DNA from: an uncultured Paracoccaceae bacterium
GTDB taxonomy: Bacteria > Pseudomonadota > Alphaproteobacteria > Rhodobacterales > Rhodobacteraceae
Length of the DNA: 13,475 nt
Assembly: GCA_938038825.1 (NCBI GenBank)
Contig: CALHST010000404.1
Location: 1-13,475, forward strand
Direction: 5' to 3'
Below are positions 6,646 through 13,131 of this stretch, in pieces. Position 1 is the stretch's first letter, and every line of letters starts with the position of its first letter. The notes beneath the pieces were generated by a model. That model saw only the letters and a list, made by a program, of their open reading frames with translations. It ran no database searches and was not told the origin of the DNA. Both the position numbers and the translations under genes were made by a program.

Positions 6646-6798
6646 GTTGAGAGTCGCCTTTCAAAGGTTAATGAACCGTTAAGAACAGACTACCATAAGT
6701 TAATACCTTGGATAAATTCGCGGATTTCAACTCCCCCGAAATAGGGAGAGGTCCGTTTGTAACTGCTTCAAGCAAAACACAGCACAACCAAAAGGTGC
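6646..6798 (-). promoter_or_regulatory. Likely promoter region of the small gene-luxR-luxI block
   Basis: These 153 bp lie between the ccr terminator and the small gene. They include a dyad CTCCC-N8-GGGAG at 6731-6748, and on the minus strand an AT-rich run (TTGAAA followed about 17 nt later by GGTATT) that could be a weak promoter. CCGTTAA at 6676-6682 also occurs upstream of luxI at 5749-5755. None of these is decisive. Confidence 0.35.
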
Positions 6799-6832
6799 AA
6801 AAAGCCCGCGAATACACGTGTGATTCGCGGGC
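6799..6832 (-). terminator. Rho-independent terminator of ccr
   Basis: A perfect 10-bp stem, GCCCGCGAAT at 6804-6813 against ATTCGCGGGC at 6823-6832, closes a 9-nt loop containing the palindrome ACACGTGT. On the minus strand it is followed by TTTTT (6803-6799). It starts about 30 bp after the ccr stop, so it ends the ccr transcript before the quorum-sensing block on the same strand. Confidence 0.9.
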
Positions 6833-6862
6833 CTTTCAAAGGAATCGTCTTGATAATCGAGG

Positions 6863-8146
6863 TTAGCTTTTGGCGTCCAACACGTCTTCCAGCGTGCGCA
6901 AACCCGTGGTGGGCGCCTGCACCAGAACTGACATATTTCCGGGTTTATGTTCGTTGCGCATCATTTTCATATGTGCCGCCGGCAGGTCCGCCCAGGTGAA
7001 CACTTCGGACATACAGGGATCCAGACGCCGTTCAATCATCAGCTGGTTCGCCGCCATCGCTTGCTTCAGATGCGCGAAATGCGACCCCTGCAAACGCTTC
7101 TGGTGCATCCACATGTACCGCACATCAAAGGTAAGGTTATAGCCGGTGGTGCCCGCGCAAATTACGACCATACCGCCTTTTTTCACAACGAAGGTCGACA
7201 CCGGGAATGTGCTTTCGCCCGGATGTTCGAACACCATGTCCACGTTCACACCTTTGCCGGTGATGTCCCAGATCGCTTTGCCGAACTTGCGGGCTTCTTT
7301 GAACCAATTGTTATACTCGGGCGTGTTCACCGTGGGCAATTGGCCCCAGCAATTGAAATCTTTGCGATTGATCACGCCTTTTGCGCCCAGATCCATCACA
7401 AACTGACGCTTGCTTTCGTCCGAGATTACGCCAATCGCATTCGCGCCGGCTGTGTTGATCAATTGGATCGCGTAAGAGCCCAAACCGCCGGACGCGCCCC
7501 AGACCAGAACGTTTTGCCCCGGTTTCAGGTCATGCGGTTCGTGGCCGAACAACATCCGATAAGCAGTCGCAAGGGTCAGCGTGTAACACGCGCTTTCTTC
7601 CCATGTCAGGTGTTTGGGGCGCGGCATTAGCTGCTGAGATTGCACGTTTGTGAACTGCGCAAAGGATCCATCAGGCGTCTCGTAGCCCCAGATGCGCTGG
7701 CTTGGCGAATACATCGGATCGCCGCCGTTACAATGTTCGTCGTCACCGTCGTCCTGGTTGCAGTGAATGACCACTTCGTCGCCCACTTTCCAGCGCGTAA
7801 CCTTGTCACCCACGGCCCAAACGATGCCAGAGGCATCAGAACCCGCGATGTGGAAAGGTTGTCCGTGACCATCAAAAGGCGAGATTGGCTGGCCCAAAGA
7901 CGCCCAAACTCCGTTGTAGTTCACACCAGCGGCCATCACCAAGACAAGCACTTCATGGCTGTCTAATGTTGGGACATCAACCACTTCGACTTGCATCGCG
8001 GTGTCAGGCTCGCCATGGCGTTCCTTACGAATGGCCCAAGCATACATTTGTTTAGGGACATACCCCATCGGAGGGATTTCACCCAATTCGTAAAGATCTT
8101 TTTCGGGCGCCTCGTAAGCCACCAAACCGTCCGTATCCAAAGCCAT
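6863..8146 (-). CDS. ccr: Crotonyl-CoA carboxylase/reductase
   Basis: A 427-residue medium-chain dehydrogenase/reductase. It reduces crotonyl-CoA with NADPH and fixes CO2 at the same time to give (2S)-ethylmalonyl-CoA, the committing step of the ethylmalonyl-CoA pathway for growth on acetate and other C2 sources. Visible marks are the N-terminal KDLYELGEIPPMGYVPKQMY typical of Ccr, the VNYNGVW segment at 75-81, the inserted Asp-rich loop CNQDDGDDEHCNGGDP at 129-144 that is found in Ccr and not in simple enoyl reductases, the NADPH-binding WGASGGLGS at 216-224, and QGSHFAH at 353-359, whose His356 probably corresponds to the CO2-binding His of characterised Ccr. The start ATG 8146 has GGAGG 5 nt upstream. 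A strong terminator follows. It is separated by an acyltransferase gene from ecm, the later pathway enzyme on the opposite strand. Confidence 0.97.
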   Translation of the reverse strand: MALDTDGLVAYEAPEKDLYELGEIPPMGYVPKQMYAWAIRKERHGEPDTAMQVEVVDVPTLDSHEVLVLVMAAGVNYNGVWASLGQPISPFDGHGQPFHIAGSDASGIVWAVGDKVTRWKVGDEVVIHCNQDDGDDEHCNGGDPMYSPSQRIWGYETPDGSFAQFTNVQSQQLMPRPKHLTWEESACYTLTLATAYRMLFGHEPHDLKPGQNVLVWGASGGLGSYAIQLINTAGANAIGVISDESKRQFVMDLGAKGVINRKDFNCWGQLPTVNTPEYNNWFKEARKFGKAIWDITGKGVNVDMVFEHPGESTFPVSTFVVKKGGMVVICAGTTGYNLTFDVRYMWMHQKRLQGSHFAHLKQAMAANQLMIERRLDPCMSEVFTWADLPAAHMKMMRNEHKPGNMSVLVQAPTTGLRTLEDVLDAKS

Positions 8147-8151
8147 ACAAG

Positions 8152-8156
8152 CCTCC
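8152..8156 (-). promoter_or_regulatory. Ribosome binding site that fixes the ccr start
   Basis: GGAGG on the minus strand lies 5 nt before ATG 8146. An in-frame GTG at 8158 overlaps this site, so it is unlikely to be the start. The first residues after ATG (MALDT) match the usual Ccr N-terminus. Confidence 0.85.
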
Positions 8157-8170
8157 ACTCAACTCAAAGG

Positions 8171-8185
8171 TTCTGCAGCGCAGAA
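8171..8185. promoter_or_regulatory. Dyad TTCTGC-AGC-GCAGAA in the ccr leader
   Basis: Perfect 6-bp arms flank a 3-nt centre, 25-39 bp upstream of the ccr start codon. In RNA it would form a small hairpin just before the ribosome site; in DNA it could be an operator. No further support is visible. Confidence 0.35.
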
Positions 8186-8235
8186 TCGCGCCGTTCAGAG
8201 GAGAAATATGGCCCACCTTGAAATAAAGCAATAGA

Positions 8236-8251
8236 TCAAATGGTCATTTGA
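8236..8251. promoter_or_regulatory. 16-bp palindrome upstream of ccr, candidate operator
   Basis: TCAAATG-GT-CATTTGA is a perfect palindrome centred about 97 bp upstream of the ccr ATG. On the minus strand it is followed within a few bases by TTGCTT, then 17 nt, then TATTTC, a possible weak promoter, so the palindrome would lie just upstream of the -35 box. Some methylotrophs regulate ccr by a TetR-type protein binding a palindrome, but this site has not been matched to any known one. Confidence 0.5.
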
Positions 8252-8280
8252 GTAATTTTATGACCCAGCAGTTGCAGCAT

Positions 8281-9651
8281 TTACTTCGCTTGCGCAGAAA
8301 AATCAGGGCTATTCCTCGTGATTGAGCAGGCATAGTACTGTAAGATATCTTTATCTTCGGTGACTATTTTGATGGAATTCCCTGATTTCGTGGTCAGTTT
8401 GCGCTGTTTCAATTGCGCAAGGGCCGCATCGACATAGTCTTCGACGCTCTCTTCAGGACGCAACAAGTAGCGATGCTCATGCTGCCCGATCTGCGTTATC
8501 GCGGCCGCCCGAAGATGTTCGATATCCATCATCCCGTCGGATTTTAGCAAAAGATCTGCCAACAGCGGTACAGCAAGATGCGGCATCGCCGTTTCGATAT
8601 TGCGCATCAGATCTTCTGCCAGCCGGTCAATCCCGTCTGTCTCTTGATAATCCGATATTGATAGGGGCACACCAAACACCACTGCAGCAGAGCCAAACCG
8701 CAAAAATCGACCACGAATGCGTCGCCAAATATTGGTCAGAACGAAACCAGCGACCACACTGATTTTCGCACCAAATCGCCTGTCGCCCCTTTGGTGTGCA
8801 GCTGTCAGAACACGATCTTCCAGGACGCGATCATAGTTAATAGCCACAGGAACAAAGACCACGTTGCGATCCGTGTTTCGTGCGGCATCGACAACATAGC
8901 CAAGCAATCCCATCTTTGGGGGGGCCAGTTTTCCATCGAGACTCAGGCCGCCTTCAGGAAAGATTGCCTGTGTAACACCCGCCGTTGTGGCCATGTACAC
9001 GTAGCGCGCCAGAACCTTGCGGTACAAAGCCCCGCGCGATCTGCGGCGGATAAAGTAAGCGCCCATGGATTTGATTAATCGGGACAGCGGCCAAATTCGC
9101 GCCCATTCGCCCACGGCATAAGACAACGCCGAGGATTGGGCCGCCAAATATGTGACCAACACATAGTCCATGTTGGAGCGGTGGTTCATTATGAAAACCA
9201 CAGTTGCCTCTTTCGGTAAATCGGCGATGACTTTATCGTTGTTGGGCCCTGTGCGCACGACGTACAGGAAATTCGCTAGGAACCGTGCCACACGAATACC
9301 AAAGCCAAAATACGCAAAAGCCGAAAAACTGGGCACGATCTCGCGGGCATAGCGACGGGCCTTTTCAAAAGCCACGTCTTCGCGCACCTTTTCTTTGCGG
9401 GCATAGTCCACCACAGCCTCGGCCACTTGTGGGTCATAAGATAGACGTTGGATCATGTCGTGGCGCGCGGCGAGTTTAAAAGGTTCAATTGGGCGGGTCA
9501 GGCGTTGATTTAATCGATCAACGGCACGCTCGAGCCGGCGACGAAAAAACCAACGCACGGACGGAAACAGGAAGTGAGACGCAAATGTGACCGCCGCAAA
9601 CGCGAGGATCAAAACAAATAGCCAAATTGGCAATTCTACAGTCGTAAACAT
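8281..9651 (-). CDS. PlsC/PlsB-type glycerolipid acyltransferase
   Basis: A 456-residue membrane-bound acyltransferase. The catalytic HX4D motif is present as NHRSNMD (H157, D162), block II as GAYFIRRR at 197-204, and block III as FPEGGLS at 231-237, which binds the glycerol phosphate. One N-terminal membrane helix spans about 8-28 and is followed by a basic, Arg-rich segment (RWFFRRRLERAV). It is longer than a simple PlsC (about 240 residues) but much shorter than PlsB (about 800), and the large flanks resemble glycerol-3-phosphate acyltransferase-like proteins of alphaproteobacteria. It probably transfers an acyl chain to glycerol-3-phosphate or lysophosphatidate during phospholipid synthesis; the acceptor is not certain. 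The ATG 9651 ribosome site is weak. It lies between ccr and ecm, transcribed toward ccr and divergent from ecm. Confidence 0.87.
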   Translation of the reverse strand: MFTTVELPIWLFVLILAFAAVTFASHFLFPSVRWFFRRRLERAVDRLNQRLTRPIEPFKLAARHDMIQRLSYDPQVAEAVVDYARKEKVREDVAFEKARRYAREIVPSFSAFAYFGFGIRVARFLANFLYVVRTGPNNDKVIADLPKEATVVFIMNHRSNMDYVLVTYLAAQSSALSYAVGEWARIWPLSRLIKSMGAYFIRRRSRGALYRKVLARYVYMATTAGVTQAIFPEGGLSLDGKLAPPKMGLLGYVVDAARNTDRNVVFVPVAINYDRVLEDRVLTAAHQRGDRRFGAKISVVAGFVLTNIWRRIRGRFLRFGSAAVVFGVPLSISDYQETDGIDRLAEDLMRNIETAMPHLAVPLLADLLLKSDGMMDIEHLRAAAITQIGQHEHRYLLRPEESVEDYVDAALAQLKQRKLTTKSGNSIKIVTEDKDILQYYACSITRNSPDFSAQAK

Positions 9652-9970
9652 ACCGCTACCGTGTCAGGGATGCGCCTTAGGGTAAACCTAATCCTTTGCC
9701 CTTCTTTTGCGCGTCCTACTCTTGATCAAGGGCGGCAGCAAAAAAAACATGTCATGTTGGGTATCGGCATTTTTAATTCGACACGAAGAAGCAGACGTTG
9801 AGAGTTGAGATCAATGGATCGCATGGCACGCCTTGGTTGCCAACAATCGTGTCGTGAAAATCAAATTCTCCAAACTTCGCCGCACCGCAGCGAATTGACA
9901 GCAGCATTATCTTACCTATATCTAGCCATCAGCGAAACAAAATTACCCAATTGATTCAAGTGAGGTTCCG
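9652..9970. other. Divergent intergenic region between acyltransferase and ecm
   Basis: These 319 bp contain no convincing gene. They hold the ecm promoter candidate, a small dyad TTAGG-N5-CCTAA at 9677-9691 close to the acyltransferase start, an A8 tract near 9740-9747, and GATCAATGGATC at 9809-9820, which resembles part of the palindrome upstream of ccr. I see no cobalamin riboswitch features, although ecm encodes a B12 enzyme. Confidence 0.5.
9895..9922 (+). promoter_or_regulatory. Candidate sigma-70-type promoter of ecm
   Basis: TTGACA at 9895-9900 is an exact -35 consensus; 16 nt later TATATC at 9917-9922 can serve as a -10. Transcription would begin about 40 bp before the ecm start. 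The -10 is only a partial match. Confidence 0.5.
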
Positions 9971-11938
9971 ATGACGCAATCGCAGAAAGACCGCCCCTGG
10001 TTGATCCGTACCTATGCGGGGCATTCTACGGCCACGGCATCGAACGCGCTGTATCGTAAGAACCTTGAAAAGGGTCAAACCGGCCTTTCTGTGGCCTTCG
10101 ATCTGCCTACACAAACTGGATATGACAGTGACCATGTCCTGGCGCGTGGGGAAGTCGGTAAAGTGGGCGTACCAGTCAGTCATCTGGGTGACATGCGGTC
10201 TTTGTTCAAAGATATTCCACTTGAGAAAATGAATACCTCGATGACAATCAATGCCACTGCGCCTTGGTTGCTGTCGCTATATATCGCTGTTGCTGAAGAA
10301 CAGGGCGCGGATGTGTCCAAACTGCAAGGCACTGTGCAAAACGATCTGATCAAAGAATACCTGTCGCGCGGCACCTATATTTGCCCACCAAAACCGTCAC
10401 TAAAAATGATCGCGGATGTGGCCGAGTATTGTTATACAAACGTGCCAAAATGGAACCCTATGAATGTGTGTTCCTATCACCTGCAAGAGGCTGGCGCGAC
10501 GCCCGAGCAAGAGCTGGCATTTGCGTTGGCCACAGCACAGGCCGTTTTGGATGAGCTAAGACCACGGGTCCCCGCCGAAGACTTCCCAGCGATGGTGGGA
10601 CGGATTTCATTCTTTGTGAATGCGGGAATCCGGTTCGTGACCGAGATGTGCAAAATGCGCGCCTTTGTGGATTTGTGGGATGAAATTTGTCTTGAGCGCT
10701 ATGGGGTCGAGGATCCGAAATTCCGGCGCTTTCGATATGGCGTTCAGGTGAATTCCCTTGGTTTGACCGAACAACAGCCAGAAAATAACGTCTACCGCAT
10801 CCTGATTGAAATGCTGGCCGTGACGCTGTCGAGAAAAGCACGGGCTCGGGCTGTGCAATTACCTGCTTGGAACGAAGCACTTGGCCTGCCCCGCCCCTGG
10901 GACCAACAATGGTCCATGCGGATGCAGCAAATCTTGGCATATGAAACGGATCTGCTGGAATTCGATGACCTTTTCGAAGGGAACCCCGCAGTTGACGCCA
11001 AAGTAGAACACCTGAAAGCCGGGGCCCGTCACGAATTGGCGACGCTTGATGGTATGGACGGAGCAATCGGTGCCATTGATTACATGAAATCCCGTCTTGT
11101 CGAAAGCAACTCGGACCGTTTGGGCCGTATTGAGGCCGGTGAGACTGTCGTTGTTGGTGTAAACAAATGGCAGCAAGGCGAACCCTCCCCCCTAATGACG
11201 GGTGATGGAGGCATCATGGTTGTGGACCCGGCGGTCGAACAAGAACAGATTACACGCCTGAATGAATGGCGCGCGGCGCGCGATGGTGCTGCGGTACAAG
11301 ATGCGCTTGCGCAACTGCGCGCAGATGCATCCGACGGTAAAAACGTCATGCCCGCATCAATTCTGTGCGCCAAAGTGGGGGTCACTACAGGCGAATGGGC
11401 TGCGCAAATGCGCAATGCGCATGGTGAATACCGCGGTCCAACAGGTGTTTCGATGGGGCGCTCAAACAAAACAGAAGGCTTGGACGAAATTCGAGACGCT
11501 GTAGAGGCAGTCAGCACTAAATTGGGGCGACGTTTGAAATTCTTGGTTGGAAAACCCGGCCTTGACGGACACTCGAACGGAGCCGAACAAATTGCCGTGC
11601 GTGCCCGAGATTGTGGTATGGACATTTCGTATGATGGTATCCGTATGACCCCCGAAGAAATCATTGAAAGTGCCATTGAGGATCAGGCCCATGTGATCGG
11701 GCTTTCTATTCTGTCTGGCAGCCATTTGCCTTTGGTCGAAGATGTATTGTCACGTTTGCGGGCAGCTGATTTGGGCCACATTCCGGTAATCGTCGGCGGC
11801 ATCATTCCTGATGAAGATGCAATTGCGCTTCGCGCTATGGGTGTGTCGCGTGTTTATACGCCCAAGGATTTCGAATTGAATACAATTATGACAGATATCG
11901 TCGAATTGGTAGATCCCCGTCAGGTTGCCGCCGAATAG
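9971..11938 (+). CDS. ecm: Ethylmalonyl-CoA mutase, adenosylcobalamin-dependent
   Basis: A 655-residue single-chain B12 mutase that converts (2R)-ethylmalonyl-CoA to (2S)-methylsuccinyl-CoA in the ethylmalonyl-CoA pathway. The N-terminal two-thirds is the acyl-CoA mutase barrel, opening with RPWLIRTYAGHSTATASNAL and containing GLSVAFDLPTQTGYDSDH. The C-terminal cobalamin domain has the base-off DxHxxG motif as DGHSNG at 532-537, followed by the SxL segment GLSILSGSH and the VIVGG loop. The sequence start and length fit Ecm rather than methylmalonyl-CoA mutase large chains of about 710 residues, and the neighbour ccr supports this. ATG 9971 has TGAGG 5 nt upstream. A good promoter candidate lies about 50-75 bp upstream. 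A methylmalonyl-CoA mutase identity is unlikely but cannot be wholly excluded without alignment. Confidence 0.95.
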   Translation: MTQSQKDRPWLIRTYAGHSTATASNALYRKNLEKGQTGLSVAFDLPTQTGYDSDHVLARGEVGKVGVPVSHLGDMRSLFKDIPLEKMNTSMTINATAPWLLSLYIAVAEEQGADVSKLQGTVQNDLIKEYLSRGTYICPPKPSLKMIADVAEYCYTNVPKWNPMNVCSYHLQEAGATPEQELAFALATAQAVLDELRPRVPAEDFPAMVGRISFFVNAGIRFVTEMCKMRAFVDLWDEICLERYGVEDPKFRRFRYGVQVNSLGLTEQQPENNVYRILIEMLAVTLSRKARARAVQLPAWNEALGLPRPWDQQWSMRMQQILAYETDLLEFDDLFEGNPAVDAKVEHLKAGARHELATLDGMDGAIGAIDYMKSRLVESNSDRLGRIEAGETVVVGVNKWQQGEPSPLMTGDGGIMVVDPAVEQEQITRLNEWRAARDGAAVQDALAQLRADASDGKNVMPASILCAKVGVTTGEWAAQMRNAHGEYRGPTGVSMGRSNKTEGLDEIRDAVEAVSTKLGRRLKFLVGKPGLDGHSNGAEQIAVRARDCGMDISYDGIRMTPEEIIESAIEDQAHVIGLSILSGSHLPLVEDVLSRLRAADLGHIPVIVGGIIPDEDAIALRAMGVSRVYTPKDFELNTIMTDIVELVDPRQVAAE

Positions 11939-11985
11939 GCGAAAGTCCACCTGCCACAAATTCAACCAACGCTATATATTGCATA

Positions 11986-12015
11986 ATTCCTGAGTTCGAC
12001 TATGAATTCAGGAAT
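11986..12015. promoter_or_regulatory. 30-bp dyad upstream of the H-NS-family gene
   Basis: ATTCCTGAGTTC at 11986-11997 faces GAATTCAGGAAT at 12004-12015 across a 6-nt loop; 11 of 12 positions are Watson-Crick and the remaining one is a G-T (G-U in RNA) pair. It lies 27 bp before the H-NS start codon and right after an AT-rich CATAAT that could be a -10 element. It is followed by A residues, not T, so it is not a plus-strand terminator for ecm. An operator or a 5' leader hairpin are the main options. Confidence 0.55.
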
Positions 12016-12028
12016 AAAAAGACAATTC

Positions 12029-12033
12029 GGGGA
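12029..12033 (+). promoter_or_regulatory. Ribosome binding site that fixes the H-NS start
   Basis: GGGGA lies directly against the upstream ATG at 12034 with no spacer, but 9 nt before ATG 12043. The second ATG is therefore the better start. Confidence 0.65.
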
Positions 12034-12042
12034 ATGCGTCAT

Positions 12043-12390
12043 ATGACAACAAATCTTAAAGATATGTCAAAGAAACAGTTGGAAAAACTGCGGAAAGACA
12101 TCGACAAAGCGCTCGCATCACTTTCCAATAAAGAAAAGCGCGAAGCTAAGAAAGCTGCCGAAAAAGCTGCTGCTAAGTTTGGGTTTTCCTTGTCTGAACT
12201 GACGGGCACAGCTGCAACCGCAAAAGTAAAAGCTGCGAAGCCTGCAAAGCGTGGTCCTAAGAAAGCAAGTCCACCGAAATATGCAAACCCGGATGACGCG
12301 TCTCAGACATGGACCGGAAAAGGCCGCCAACCTCAATGGTTTAAGGCCGCTGTTGAAGCCGGAACAGATATCGCAAGCATGGAAATCTAA
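12043..12390 (+). CDS. H-NS/HvrA-family nucleoid protein
   Basis: A 115-residue small basic protein of the H-NS histone-like family, the group that includes HvrA of Rhodobacter. The N-terminal half (about 5-50) is a charged, Lys/Glu-rich helical oligomerisation region (LKDMSKKQLEKLRKDIDKAL), followed by an Ala/Lys/Pro linker at about 57-78 and the C-terminal DNA-binding motif TWTGKGRQPQW at 89-99 preceded by YANPDD. It should bind AT-rich or curved DNA and shape transcription, acting in the nucleoid. The start at 12043 is chosen from ribosome-site spacing; an ATG three codons upstream is possible. The stop is 3 bp before deoD, so the two genes are very likely co-transcribed. The dyad just upstream may control both. 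Confidence 0.9.
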   Translation: MTTNLKDMSKKQLEKLRKDIDKALASLSNKEKREAKKAAEKAAAKFGFSLSELTGTAATAKVKAAKPAKRGPKKASPPKYANPDDASQTWTGKGRQPQWFKAAVEAGTDIASMEI

Positions 12391-12393
12391 GCG

Positions 12394-13101
12394 ATGACCG
12401 TTCACATCGGTGCGAAACCTGGCGACATCGCAGAAACAGTTCTGTTGCCGGGCGATCCATATCGCGCGAAATGGGCTGCCGAAACATTTCTAACTGATGT
12501 TGTTTGCGTCAATGAAGTGCGCGGCATGCTGGGCTTTACGGGGACCTGGAAGGGAAACCGCGTTACAATTCATGGTAGCGGGATGGGAATGCCGTCCCTG
12601 TCCATTTACGCAAATGAGCTTATTCGCGATTACAACGCCAAAACGTTAATTCGAATTGGCTCGTGTGGGGGTATGCAACCCTATGTGAAAATACGCGATG
12701 TGATCATTGCTGAGACAGCAAGTTCCATTAATACGCCATCCAGTGCAATTTTTAAGGAATTCAATTTCGCGCCCTGCGCGAATTGGGAACTTTTATCTGC
12801 CGCTGTTGCTGCATCGAAAAAACGCGATGTTGGTGTTCACGTTGGGGGAATTTACTCCTCAGACGTGTTTTATTCAGAACGCACCGATTTGGACGAAGAA
12901 ATGGTGCGCCACGGTATCTTGGGCGTCGAAATGGAAGCGGCCGAACTGTATATCCTCGCCGCGCGTTACGGGTGTCGCGCCTTGGCTGTGCTGACCGTAT
13001 CAGATCACCTGCAAACGGGTGAAGCCTTGCCATCCGATCAGCGAGAGCGGTCTTTTGGCGATATGGTGGAAATTGCGTTGGAAGCCGCCTTTCCGGAATA
13101 A
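12394..13101 (+). CDS. deoD: Purine-nucleoside phosphorylase, DeoD type
   Basis: A 235-residue cytoplasmic enzyme of the hexameric bacterial PNP family that splits purine (deoxy)ribonucleosides with phosphate into base and (deoxy)ribose-1-phosphate. It aligns by eye with E. coli DeoD along its length: H4, GDP at 20-22 with R24, NEVRGMLGFTG at 40-50, phosphate-site R87 and S90 (RIGSCG), the ribose-site VEME at 178-181, and the catalytic SDH at 203-205 (D204) with R217. All key residues are present, so it should be active. The start ATG 12394 lies 3 bp after the H-NS stop. It converges on the DUF1989 gene with only 11 bp between stops. It would act on nucleosides such as those imported by the permeases at the left end of the window, but those are far away. 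Confidence 0.95.
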   Translation: MTVHIGAKPGDIAETVLLPGDPYRAKWAAETFLTDVVCVNEVRGMLGFTGTWKGNRVTIHGSGMGMPSLSIYANELIRDYNAKTLIRIGSCGGMQPYVKIRDVIIAETASSINTPSSAIFKEFNFAPCANWELLSAAVAASKKRDVGVHVGGIYSSDVFYSERTDLDEEMVRHGILGVEMEAAELYILAARYGCRALAVLTVSDHLQTGEALPSDQRERSFGDMVEIALEAAFPE

Positions 13102-13106
13102 ACTTG

Positions 13107-13131
13107 CCGCAGCTACAACCCGTGGCTGCGG
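13107..13131. terminator. Stem-loop at the deoD / DUF1989 convergence
   Basis: CCGCAGC at 13107-13113 pairs with GCTGCGG at 13125-13131 across 11 nt. It begins 5 bp after the deoD stop and overlaps the stop of the opposing gene. There is no T-run on the plus strand and only a loose TTTATT on the minus strand, so it is a weak candidate for a two-way terminator. Confidence 0.35.

Noticed and set aside
6947..7630. 227-aa open frame on the plus strand opposite ccr
   Set aside because: It is a His/Arg-rich shadow of the ccr coding frame, with no domain.
9652..9970. Cobalamin riboswitch upstream of the B12-dependent ecm
   Set aside because: I could not find a B12-box-like sequence or the expected long structured leader; the promoter candidate leaves only about 40 nt of leader.
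10458..11066. 202-aa open frame on the minus strand opposite ecm
   Set aside because: It is a shadow frame; composition and lack of motifs argue against a gene.
9971..11938. Methylmalonyl-CoA mutase instead of ethylmalonyl-CoA mutase
   Set aside because: Length of 655 residues, the characteristic N-terminus and the neighbouring ccr favour Ecm.
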